In this document: positions 6,489 through 13,329 of the stretch, piece after piece
Position numbering within the stretch: position 1 is the first letter of the stretch
Layout: each line of letters starts with the position of its first letter
Source of the DNA: an uncultured Oscillospiraceae bacterium
GTDB lineage: Bacteria > Bacillota > Clostridia > Oscillospirales > Acutalibacteraceae
Assembly (NCBI GenBank): GCA_900543305.1
Contig: UQQZ01000065.1
Coordinates: 1 to 14,381 of the forward strand
Direction of reading: 5' to 3'
Length of the DNA: 14,381 nt
Translations under genes and position numbers: made by a program
The notes under the pieces: generated by a model
Database searches by the model: none
The model's input: only the letters and a program-made list of their open reading frames with translations
What the model was told of the DNA's origin: nothing

Positions 6489-7361
6489 ATGCTGGATCTT
6501 CGCGTGGAGACCTTTTTGACCGTTTGTGAAACCATGAACTTTACCCGGGCCGCTCAGGCACTTCACATCACCCAGCCCGCCGTGTCCCAGCACATTCACG
6601 CTTTGGAAGAGCAGTATGGGACCAAGTTCTTTTGCTACCAGGGCCATCAGCTGTACCTGACGGACAGCGGGAAACTGTTCCGCCGCATTGCCGCCACCGT
6701 CCGCCACGACGCCCTTCGGCTCAGGGAGGCCTTGGACCAGATTCAGCATCGCCCTCTCCACTTCGGCGCCACTTTGACCATTGGAGAATACAGCATGGCT
6801 CTTCCCTTGCAGAGACTTCTCTCCCAGAAACCTGACCTGCCCCTGCGGATGCTCACCGCCAACACCCAGGAACTTCTCTCCCTGCTGGACCGGGGCGACA
6901 TCGATTTTGCCATTGTGGAGGGAAATTTTGACCGGCAAGCGTACGACAGCCTGGTCTATTCCACTCACCGGTTTATCCCCGTAGCGGCCCCGGGCTACTC
7001 CTTTTCCCGGCCCGTGGAAAAGATGGAAGATTTGGTGGGAGAACGGCTTTTGGTGCGGGAACCGGGTTCAGGCACACGGAATGTGCTGGAACGCGCCCTG
7101 GAAAGCCGCAACCTGTCCGTAGACAGCTTCTCCCGCGTCACCGAACTGGGCAATCTGAACCTGATCAAAAACCTGGTCATGGCAGGGGTGGGCATTTCCT
7201 TTTTCTATGAACCGGTGGTCCGAGAGCCCTTGGAAAAAGGGCTTTTAGAGGAAATTCCCCTAAAGGACTGCTCCATCTTCCACGACTTTACGTTCCTCTG
7301 GCAGCGGGGCAGCGCCTTTGCCCAAGAGTACCGGGAAATCTTCTCACTGCTGGCGCCTTGA
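6489..7361 (+). CDS. LysR-family transcriptional regulator (YeiE/CysL-like)
   Basis: This 290-residue regulator has the LysR N-terminal winged helix-turn-helix (residues 1-60, with MNFTRAAQALHITQPAVSQHI as the DNA-binding helices) and a periplasmic-binding-protein-like effector domain (about 90-290). It probably controls the divergent YeiH-family transporter, as the same pairing occurs for YeiE and YeiH elsewhere. The start has AGGAGG ten bases upstream (6473-6478). The length is typical. The effector is unknown; related proteins respond to sulfur compounds such as sulfite or cysteine precursors. A promoter-like TTGACC/TACAAT pair overlaps its stop codon and may serve the next transcript. Confidence 0.9.
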   Translation: MLDLRVETFLTVCETMNFTRAAQALHITQPAVSQHIHALEEQYGTKFFCYQGHQLYLTDSGKLFRRIAATVRHDALRLREALDQIQHRPLHFGATLTIGEYSMALPLQRLLSQKPDLPLRMLTANTQELLSLLDRGDIDFAIVEGNFDRQAYDSLVYSTHRFIPVAAPGYSFSRPVEKMEDLVGERLLVREPGSGTRNVLERALESRNLSVDSFSRVTELGNLNLIKNLVMAGVGISFFYEPVVREPLEKGLLEEIPLKDCSIFHDFTFLWQRGSAFAQEYREIFSLLAP

Positions 7362-7386
7362 CCCGGCTGGGTTTCCTCGGTACAAT
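7358..7386 (+). promoter_or_regulatory. Promoter-like pair overlapping the regulator stop codon
   Basis: TTGACC at 7358-7363 and TACAAT at 7381-7386 are 17 bases apart. Transcription would start near 7393 and run through a short AAGGGA/TCCCTT hairpin (7395-7415) before the lipoprotein gene. It may be a first, constitutive promoter for that gene. Confidence 0.5.
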
Positions 7387-7413
7387 AGCCTTGTAAGGGA
7401 AGCTGACTGTCCC

Positions 7414-7448
7414 TTAAGGTTTTTTAAGATTCTTTAAAACTTGTTAAG
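7414..7448 (+). promoter_or_regulatory. Four TTAAR boxes at exact 10-bp spacing (response regulator site)
   Basis: TTAAG at 7414-7418, TTAAG at 7424-7428, TTAAA at 7434-7438 and TTAAG at 7444-7448 repeat at precisely 10 bp, all facing the same side of the helix. Such tandem direct half-sites are the style of OmpR/PhoB-family binding sites. An OmpR-family regulator is encoded downstream at 8177. A further TTAAG at 7468-7472 is out of phase. Confidence 0.6.
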
Positions 7449-7479
7449 CACTCTACGGGGGTGGATTTTAAGAATTGCC

Positions 7480-7488
7480 TGTTACAAT
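7480..7488 (+). promoter_or_regulatory. Extended -10 of an activator-type promoter for the lipoprotein
   Basis: TG at 7480-7481 plus one base precedes TACAAT at 7483-7488. The -35 position (about 7460-7465, GGTGGA) does not match consensus, and the TTAAR array ends about 12 bases before it. This is what an activator-dependent promoter looks like. Confidence 0.5.
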
Positions 7489-7554
7489 AGGCCCTGTCAG
7501 TGAGAGATACGACTCCACAGACAAATCTATTTCAGGTAAAGGATGTGTTTCCTC

Positions 7555-8028
7555 ATGACAGTGCAAAACAAGAAGAATACCAAAATCCGTGTAGGCGCCC
7601 TTCTGATGGCCTTGCTGGTCTCCACCTCCCTGCTGACCGGATGCGGCAATCAAAAAGCCGGCAAAACTCAGGTTCCTCAAACCAAGCAGAGCCAATCCGT
7701 TTCCGACAAGACACAGTCCGGAAAAACGGATACTTCCAGCAAGACGGAGGATTCCTCCAAAAAGGAAAGCTCCTCCACCAAGGACAGCTCCTCCAAGAAA
7801 AAGGGCTCCACTCAAAAGAAATCTTCTAAGAAAAAGGCTTCTTCCAAGAAAAAGGCCTCTTCCAAGAAGAACAGCTCCACTAAGAAAAACAGCTCTACCA
7901 AGAAAAATAGCTCTACCAAGAAGAGCTCCAGCACTTCCAGCTCTTCCAAGCAGAGCAGCGCCAACGAAAAAGAGGACGCGAATCAGGCTGCGAACAGTGG
8001 AACGACTTCCTCCAGCAAAGGTAACTGA
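7555..8028 (+). CDS. Small lipoprotein with Lys/Ser-rich repeats
   Basis: From the ATG at 7555 the protein has 157 residues: a basic N-region (NKKNTKIR), a hydrophobic core (VGALLMALLVSTSLL) and a lipobox LTGC with Cys30 as the predicted lipidation site. The rest is nearly all Ser, Thr, Lys and Gln, ending in a Ser/Asn/Gly-rich tail. Residues 90-125 are six hexapeptide repeats of the form S-S/T-K-K-K/N-A/S. It should be a membrane-anchored, disordered, strongly cationic protein on the outer face. An alternative ATG at 7543 adds four residues; I prefer 7555 because AAAGGA lies 11 bases upstream and the signal peptide then starts normally. Tandem TTAAR boxes precede it and a strong terminator follows. 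No known family is recognised. Confidence 0.7.
   Translation: MTVQNKKNTKIRVGALLMALLVSTSLLTGCGNQKAGKTQVPQTKQSQSVSDKTQSGKTDTSSKTEDSSKKESSSTKDSSSKKKGSTQKKSSKKKASSKKKASSKKNSSTKKNSSTKKNSSTKKSSSTSSSSKQSSANEKEDANQAANSGTTSSSKGN
7822..7929 (+). repeat. Six 18-bp tandem repeats inside the lipoprotein gene
   Basis: Six in-frame units of 18 bases (7822, 7840, 7858, 7876, 7894 and 7912) encode SSKKKA, SSKKKA, SSKKNS, STKKNS, STKKNS and STKKSS. Synonymous third-base differences show that the array is not a fresh duplication. Because the unit is a multiple of three, changes in copy number would keep the frame. Confidence 0.85.
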
Positions 8029-8067
8029 TGGTCTTACTTTCCCCAGTTCTCTCCTTATCCCCTTTGC

Positions 8068-8115
8068 AAACGCCTTTCGCGCCTGTGCTCCCAGCACCTG
8101 AGCGAAAGGCGTTTT
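8068..8115 (+). terminator. Strong terminator between lipoprotein and two-component genes
   Basis: A perfect 13-bp stem (8068-8080 with 8102-8114) encloses an inner GTGCT-CCC-AGCAC hairpin, and T-rich sequence follows (TTTTCCTGTTT). No convincing promoter lies between it and the response regulator start, so the regulator may depend on readthrough. Confidence 0.75.
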
Positions 8116-8176
8116 CCTGTTTCAGGCAGGACGCGCACTCTTTTTCCCCCGATTCCCCCGAAAGGAGAGAAGCACT

Positions 8177-8908
8177 GTGGAAAAACAAACGATTTTACTG
8201 GTGGAAGATGAAGCGGAAATCCGGGAAGGCATCCGGATTCTGCTTTCCGGAGAAAACTACTCCATCCTGGAGGCCCCCGACGGCCCCACCGCCCTGCGCA
8301 TGATGAACGACCAGATCGATTTGGTCATTCTGGACGTGATGATGCCGGGGATGTCAGGGCTGCGGGTCTGCGAGGAGATCCGCAAAACCTCCACCATCCC
8401 CATCCTGTTCCTCACCGCCAAAGCCCAGGAGTCCGACAAGCTCATCGGCTTGACCGCCGGCGGAGACGACTACCTTACAAAGCCCTTTTCCTTTGCGGAG
8501 CTCAGTGCCCGGGTCAAGGCCCTGCTGCGGCGGTACTGCGTCTACCAGGGCAAGGGCCAGCCCGGCACCACCTATGATCAAAATACCCTTTCCTGCTGCG
8601 GGGTCACCCTGGCCCTTGACCACAACCAGGTCTGGGTGGGAGACGAGGAAAAAGACCTGACGGAAATCGAGTACCAGATTCTCCGGCTGCTGATGCAGAA
8701 ACCCCAACAGATATTTTCCGCCCAGCGGATTTACGAGAGCATCTGGCAGGAGCCTTATTTCCCCATTTCCAACGGCACCGTGATGGTCCACATCCGGAAA
8801 CTGCGGCTGAAATTGGAAACCGATCCCCAACACCCCACCTACATCAAAACCGTTTGGGGCAAGGGATACCGGTTTGGTTGGGAGGCTGGCTATGAATCCA
8901 AACAATAA
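8177..8908 (+). CDS. OmpR/PhoB-family response regulator
   Basis: This 243-residue protein has an N-terminal receiver domain with the acidic pocket Glu10/Asp11, the phosphoacceptor Asp53 in LVILDVMMPGMSG, Thr80 and Lys102 (TKPF), and a C-terminal winged helix (about 140-235) ending in the typical KTVWGKGYRF. It starts with GTG at 8177, eight bases after AAAGGAGAG. The sensor kinase gene overlaps its end by 17 bases, so the two are translationally coupled partners. The likely targets are the TTAAR boxes at 7414-7448 and its own operon. Many close relatives regulate cell envelope stress or antimicrobial peptide responses, which would suit the downstream surface-modification genes; that link is inference. 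Confidence 0.93.
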   Translation: MEKQTILLVEDEAEIREGIRILLSGENYSILEAPDGPTALRMMNDQIDLVILDVMMPGMSGLRVCEEIRKTSTIPILFLTAKAQESDKLIGLTAGGDDYLTKPFSFAELSARVKALLRRYCVYQGKGQPGTTYDQNTLSCCGVTLALDHNQVWVGDEEKDLTEIEYQILRLLMQKPQQIFSAQRIYESIWQEPYFPISNGTVMVHIRKLRLKLETDPQHPTYIKTVWGKGYRFGWEAGYESKQ

Positions 8909-10229
8909 GCGCTACAGCATCTCCGCCCAATTTTTCCTGCTGCTGCTTTCTTCCGGGGCATTCTGTGTGCTGCTGTTTTTCACTCTGCACTGGGGTATCG
9001 CCGCCACCTTGAATCACTATTTTATCAATTCCGATTTCGAGGAGCACACCACGGAACAGCGCATTATCGACTTTCAGGAATATGTCACGGACAATCAGCT
9101 GACCGTGGGAGACACCCAGGCCATTTCCGCCTGGACCCGAGGGAAGCCCTTGATTCTCATGGAGATCTACCGGTCCAACGTGCTGGTCTACTCCTCCTAT
9201 GCCCCCCAGAGTCAGGCCATTGAAGAAAACGACCAGGAAGTGCCCTATTACGACTGGGTTTCCTACTATGTGGTGGAATTCGCCGACGGCAGCGCGGAAG
9301 TGCTGCTCTACTGCGACGACATCTTCCGGATCTTCACCTACGCCACCATCGGAGAGGTGATCTTCTGCACCCTGTTGTTCCTGGTGGTGTTTCTGATCAG
9401 CTGCCAGGGGATTGTCCGGTATATCCGCCAGCTGAAAGGGGAAATCCAGGCCATGGAGGCCGGGGATCTGAACACCCCCATCACCATCGCCGGAAAAAAC
9501 GATCTGACCTCCCTGGCCGAAAGCTTGGACGCCATGCGCATTGCTCTGCGCACCCAACAGGACCAGACTGCCTGGACCTACGCGGCCAACCAGACCTTGA
9601 TCTCCGAAATGTCCCACGACCTGCGGACCCCTCTCACCACCCTGCTGCTTTACACGGAAATCCTCCGGTACCACAAGTATCAGGGAGAGGAGCAGTTTTT
9701 AAGTTATCTGAACAAGATCGACGCCAAAGCCCATCAGATCAAGCAGCTTTCGGAAAATATCCTGGAGTACTCTCTGGCCGCTCGGGGACACGCTGTGGAA
9801 CTGGAAGTGCCCGCTCCCGCCAAAGACGTGCTGATCCCCTGCCTGGAAGAGGCCGTATTCCATCTGAAACGGTGCGGATTTCCCTGTGAAACCCACTTTC
9901 AACTGGGAAACAGCCGGGTGGCAGTCCACAGCCCCTTCCTCCGGCGAATCACCGACAATGTGACCTCCAACATTACCAAGTACGCAAAATCGGACCCTCC
10001 CGTGGCCATTCGGGCTTGGGAACAGGGGGAGGAAGTGTTGGTTGCCTTTGAAAACGCTCCCGACAGGGACGCCCAAAAAACGGAAAGCACCTGCATCGGC
10101 CTTTCCAGCGTCCAAACCATGATGGAAAAAATGCACGGTTTCAGCACCGTGGAACATACCGATTCCCTATTCCGGGTCACCCTGCATTTTCCTGCAGCCG
10201 CCGATCCGGACCGGAATCCTACACCCTAG
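8892..10229 (+). CDS. Membrane sensor histidine kinase
   Basis: This 445-residue kinase has a first membrane helix (about residues 12-36), an extracytoplasmic sensor loop (about 37-148) rich in Tyr and acidic residues, a second helix (about 150-173), a HAMP linker, and a HisKA domain with phosphoacceptor His242 in SEMSHDLRTPLT. The ATPase domain has an N-box (DNVTSNITKYA) and a C-terminal CIGLSSVQTMMEKMHG segment, but the DxGxG glycine-rich G1 box is not evident (ENAPDRDAQ in its place). The start ATG at 8892 is preferred over 8874 because TTGGGAGG lies six bases upstream. It overlaps the response regulator gene and precedes the adenylation enzyme by 47 bases, with no terminator between. Confidence 0.92.
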   Translation: MNPNNKRYSISAQFFLLLLSSGAFCVLLFFTLHWGIAATLNHYFINSDFEEHTTEQRIIDFQEYVTDNQLTVGDTQAISAWTRGKPLILMEIYRSNVLVYSSYAPQSQAIEENDQEVPYYDWVSYYVVEFADGSAEVLLYCDDIFRIFTYATIGEVIFCTLLFLVVFLISCQGIVRYIRQLKGEIQAMEAGDLNTPITIAGKNDLTSLAESLDAMRIALRTQQDQTAWTYAANQTLISEMSHDLRTPLTTLLLYTEILRYHKYQGEEQFLSYLNKIDAKAHQIKQLSENILEYSLAARGHAVELEVPAPAKDVLIPCLEEAVFHLKRCGFPCETHFQLGNSRVAVHSPFLRRITDNVTSNITKYAKSDPPVAIRAWEQGEEVLVAFENAPDRDAQKTESTCIGLSSVQTMMEKMHGFSTVEHTDSLFRVTLHFPAAADPDRNPTP

Positions 10230-10276
10230 GGGCACTCAGGTTGCCCCACCGGAAGATTCCCGAAAGGGGGCAGCCT

Positions 10277-11833
10277 ATGAACAATGTATTGGAATATCTG
10301 GAACAAAGCGCGGCCGCCTTCCCAGACAAACTTGCCGTGGAAGACGCCCAAGGTTCCATTACTTACAGCCAGCTGCTGGACCGGTGCCTGCGGGTAGGCT
10401 CCGCCCTGGGAGACCGTCTGGCCCCCGGGTCGCCTGTGGCCGTTTTTATGGACAAGAGTATCCCTGCCCTTACGGGGTTTTTGGGCACCGTCTACGGAGG
10501 CGGTTTCTACACCCTGATCAACCCCCAGCTTCCCCCGGCTCGGATTTCTCAAATCCACCAAGTGCTTGAGCCATCCTGGGTTCTCACCGACCGGGACCAT
10601 TGGCAGCAGGCCTTGGAACTGTTTCCCCGGGACTCCTTGCTGCTGGTGGAGGAGCTTTCCCAAGGGGAACCTCACTGGGAAATGCTGAACCGGATTCGTG
10701 ACCAGAGCATCGACACAGACCCCCTGTACGCCATTTTCACCTCCGGTTCCACAGGGGTTCCCAAAGGGGTGGTGGTCAGTCACCGCTGCGTTCTGGACTT
10801 TATTGACACCTTTTCCCACCTGTTTCCCCTGACACCTGAGGACAAGGTGGGCAACCAGGCTCCCTTTGACTTCGACGTGTCCGTCAAGGACATTTACGCC
10901 TCTCTGAAAGCAGGGGCTACTCTTTCCATTCTGCCCAAGGAACTTTTCTCCCGGCCCCGGGAATTGGTAGACTGGCTCTGTCACCGGCAGGTAACCGTTC
11001 TGATCTGGGCGGTGTCCGCCCTGTGTCTGGTCAGCACCTTCCACGGACTGGACTACCGGCAGCCCCAAACGCTTCGGCGGGTCATGTTCAGCGGAGAGGA
11101 AATGCCTCTCAAGCACCTGGAACATTGGCGGTCCCATTTGCCCCAGGCGGAATTTGTCAACCTGTATGGTCCTACGGAGATCACCTGCAACTGCACCTAC
11201 TACAGGCTGGATCCCCAAAAGGATTACCCCGAAGAAATTCCCATCGGCAAGACCTTTCCCAACCGGCAGGTATTTCTTTTGGACGACCAGGACAGGCCGG
11301 TGACGGAACCGGGTCTCTTAGGAGAACTTTGCGTTCGGGGAAGCTCCCTGGCCCTGGGATATTACCGGGCCCCAGAACAGACCGCCGCCCGGTTTGTCCA
11401 AAACCCCCTCAACGATCTTTTGCCCGACCGGATCTACCGGACCGGGGATCTGGCCAGCTTCGGGGAGGAGGGAGAACTGTATTTCCGGGGCAGGAAAGAT
11501 TTTCAGATCAAATATATGGGACACCGGATCGAATTGGAAGAGATCCAACGGGCGGTGGCCAAGCTGCCCGGGGTGGACCGGTGCTGCTGTGTCTTTCATC
11601 GGCAGAAGAACAAGCTCTTGGGCTTTTACACGGGAAACCTCTCTCCCCAGGAGATCCGCAAAACCCTCCGGGCCGTTCTGCCTCTGTACATGGTTCCCGG
11701 CTCTCTTTGCCAAGTGGACCGGTTCCCTCTGACGAAAAATGGAAAAATTGACCGGGCCAAACTTCTGGGGGAAGAAAATCCCCATCCCCCCACAGGCCCT
11801 CAGGATGCCGGAATACCTCGGAATCCAGTATAA
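10277..11833 (+). CDS. Stand-alone amino acid adenylation enzyme (DltA/VinN-like)
   Basis: This 518-residue adenylation enzyme should activate an amino acid with ATP and load it on the small carrier protein encoded downstream. Core motifs are all present: A3 FTSGSTGVPKG (residues 154-164), A4 around FDFDVSVKD with Asp200 at the position that usually holds the substrate amino group, A5 NLYGPTEITCN, A7/A8 YRTGDL and GRKDFQIKYMGHRIELEEI, and A10 NGKID with Lys490. No condensation, carrier or thioesterase domain is fused, so it is DltA-like in build (Bacillus DltA has about 503 residues). The ATG at 10277 is chosen over 10241 because of GAAAGGGGG just upstream. The decarboxylase next door makes a substrate other than D-alanine plausible. 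Confidence 0.88.
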   Translation: MNNVLEYLEQSAAAFPDKLAVEDAQGSITYSQLLDRCLRVGSALGDRLAPGSPVAVFMDKSIPALTGFLGTVYGGGFYTLINPQLPPARISQIHQVLEPSWVLTDRDHWQQALELFPRDSLLLVEELSQGEPHWEMLNRIRDQSIDTDPLYAIFTSGSTGVPKGVVVSHRCVLDFIDTFSHLFPLTPEDKVGNQAPFDFDVSVKDIYASLKAGATLSILPKELFSRPRELVDWLCHRQVTVLIWAVSALCLVSTFHGLDYRQPQTLRRVMFSGEEMPLKHLEHWRSHLPQAEFVNLYGPTEITCNCTYYRLDPQKDYPEEIPIGKTFPNRQVFLLDDQDRPVTEPGLLGELCVRGSSLALGYYRAPEQTAARFVQNPLNDLLPDRIYRTGDLASFGEEGELYFRGRKDFQIKYMGHRIELEEIQRAVAKLPGVDRCCCVFHRQKNKLLGFYTGNLSPQEIRKTLRAVLPLYMVPGSLCQVDRFPLTKNGKIDRAKLLGEENPHPPTGPQDAGIPRNPV

Positions 11834-11902
11834 TGCTCAGTCCTGCCCGGCGGAAAATCGTTTCGCCCCAGGCTGATATTTTTTGAAAAAGGAGTGACCT
11901 AT

Positions 11903-13081
11903 ATGACGGAGGAACGCCTCCTGGAGATTGTGGAATCCTGTTCCACCCCCTTCTACCTTTTTGACGGGGAAACTTTGCGACGCCGGGTGGAGTACCTCCG
12001 GACGTCCCTTCCCCCTTCCGTAAGCCTCTGCTATGCGGTGAAGGCAAATCCCTTCCTGGCCGGAGAGCTTGCCGGGCTGGTAGACCGGCTGGAAATCTGT
12101 TCCCCCGGGGAACTGCGGATCTGCCAGCGCCTGGAACTGCCCCGGGAAAAATTTGTGGTTTCCGGGGTCTACAAGGAGCCCGACCTCATGGCCCGGCTCA
12201 TCGCCCAGCAGGAACCTCCCTGCCTGTACACCGTGGAGTCTTTCAACCAGCTTGCCTTGCTGCATCAGGGAGCGGTAGCGGCTAAAAAACAGATTTCCCT
12301 TCTGCTCCGGCTCACCAGCGGCAATCAATTCGGCATGACCGCCGAAGAAATCGAAACCATCCTGGAACGTTACAGCCACGATCCCTTTGTGGAAGTGCGG
12401 GGAATCCAGTACTTTTCCGGCACTCAGAAAACCTCCTTAAAACGTCTGAAACGGGAGCTGGACCGGCTGGACGCCCTATTTCAGGATTGGGAGAAACGCC
12501 TGGGTTTCCTGCCCGGGGAACTGGAACTGGGCCCCGGGCTGCCCGTGGCCTATTTTCCCGAAGATGATTTCGACGAACCCGCCTTTCTGGAGGAGGTTTC
12601 GTCCCTGCTGGAGCACATGGCTTACCATGGTCCCAAAATTCTGGAACTGGGCCGAAGCATCGCCGCTTCCTGCGGCACCTATGTGACCCGAGTGGTAGAT
12701 GTGAAGTCCAACGCCACCGGCAACTACGCCATTCTGGACGGGGGCATTCACCACCTGGTGTACTACGGCCAATCCATGGGCATGCGCCGCCCTCCTCTGG
12801 AGCTGCTGGGTCCTCGGGACTCGGATCAGGTCCAGCTGTGGAACCTGTGCGGTTCCCTGTGTACCATCCACGACCTGCTGGCCAAGCAGGTGCCCCTCCC
12901 TTCCCTGAAGCCGGGGGATCTGCTGGCCTTTCACAACGCGGGGGCTTACTCCATGACGGAAGGCATTTCCCTATTTTTGAGCCGGGACCTTCCCCAAGTG
13001 GCCCTTCTGGACGCTCAGGGGCAGCTTCACACCCTCCGACGCCCTCTGGAAATCGATCTGCTCAACTCACCTTGTTATTGA
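11903..13081 (+). CDS. Fold-type III PLP decarboxylase, LysA/BtrK/VinO-like
   Basis: This 392-residue enzyme resembles diaminopimelate/ornithine-type decarboxylases with an alanine racemase-like barrel. The PLP lysine is Lys47 in YAVKANPF. Further landmarks are ELGPGLPVAYF (phosphate-binding glycine loop, usually GGG), ELGRSIAASCGTYV (usually EPGR) and CTIHD at Cys320-Asp324, the place of the catalytic CES-x-D of LysA, with GDLLAFHNAGAYSM after it. Loss of the Glu-Ser in that motif argues against ordinary diaminopimelate as substrate. It starts at ATG 11903, eight bases after AAAGGAG; the in-frame GTG at 11894 overlaps that site. It lies between adenylation enzyme and carrier genes, so it may act on a carrier-bound amino acid, as VinO and BtrK do, or supply the free amino acid. 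Confidence 0.85.
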   Translation: MTEERLLEIVESCSTPFYLFDGETLRRRVEYLRTSLPPSVSLCYAVKANPFLAGELAGLVDRLEICSPGELRICQRLELPREKFVVSGVYKEPDLMARLIAQQEPPCLYTVESFNQLALLHQGAVAAKKQISLLLRLTSGNQFGMTAEEIETILERYSHDPFVEVRGIQYFSGTQKTSLKRLKRELDRLDALFQDWEKRLGFLPGELELGPGLPVAYFPEDDFDEPAFLEEVSSLLEHMAYHGPKILELGRSIAASCGTYVTRVVDVKSNATGNYAILDGGIHHLVYYGQSMGMRRPPLELLGPRDSDQVQLWNLCGSLCTIHDLLAKQVPLPSLKPGDLLAFHNAGAYSMTEGISLFLSRDLPQVALLDAQGQLHTLRRPLEIDLLNSPCY

Positions 13082-13095
13082 AAGGAGCTGCTCCT

Positions 13096-13326
13096 ATGGA
13101 ACGTTTATTGGAAATTTTGGAAGAGATTCAGCCCGACATCGACTACGCCACCTGCACCGACTTGGTGGACGGCTACCTGCTGGATTCCCTTTCGATCCTG
13201 GCCCTGGTGGCGGAATTGGAAGACGCCTTCGATATCACCATTCCCGCCGTGGAAATCACCCCCTCCAACTTCAACTCCGCGGCGCAGATCTGGGCCATGA
13301 TTCTTCGCCTGGGAGAGGAGGCATAA
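13096..13326 (+). CDS. Small acyl/aminoacyl carrier protein (DltC-like)
   Basis: This 76-residue protein has the size and pattern of a DltC or acyl carrier protein. The DSL motif places the phosphopantetheine attachment at Ser31, followed by helix II (LVAELEDAFDITIPAVEI), which closely recalls the LLLEIEEQFDIEIP part of DltC. It starts at ATG 13096, nine bases after AAAGGAG, which itself overlaps the end of the decarboxylase gene. The GTG start of the MBOAT gene lies three bases after its stop, with the Shine-Dalgarno site inside this gene, so the genes are tightly coupled. It should carry the amino acid activated by the adenylation enzyme to the membrane acyltransferase. Confidence 0.9.
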   Translation: MERLLEILEEIQPDIDYATCTDLVDGYLLDSLSILALVAELEDAFDITIPAVEITPSNFNSAAQIWAMILRLGEEA

Positions 13327-13329
13327 TGG

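Noticed and set aside
7822..7929. Repeats considered as a CRISPR or satellite array
   Set aside because: Units are 18 bases, without spacers, in frame, and encode a low-complexity protein region.
7468..8097. Minus-strand frame of 209 codons with repeated Leu-Gly-Arg/Phe-Leu units resembling a repeat protein
   Set aside because: It is the antisense reading of the Lys/Ser repeats in the lipoprotein gene, which has a signal peptide, lipobox and terminator on the plus strand.
11829..11834. Perfect TATAAT at the stop codon of the adenylation gene
   Set aside because: There is no -35-like sequence at the right distance and no TG extension; the match includes the TAA stop and is probably chance.
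13326..13328. ATG at the end of the carrier gene as the MBOAT start
   Set aside because: It opens another frame (MGDHLLVLLPG) that leaves the MBOAT sequence. The GTG at 13330 gives the family protein and has the better ribosome binding site spacing.
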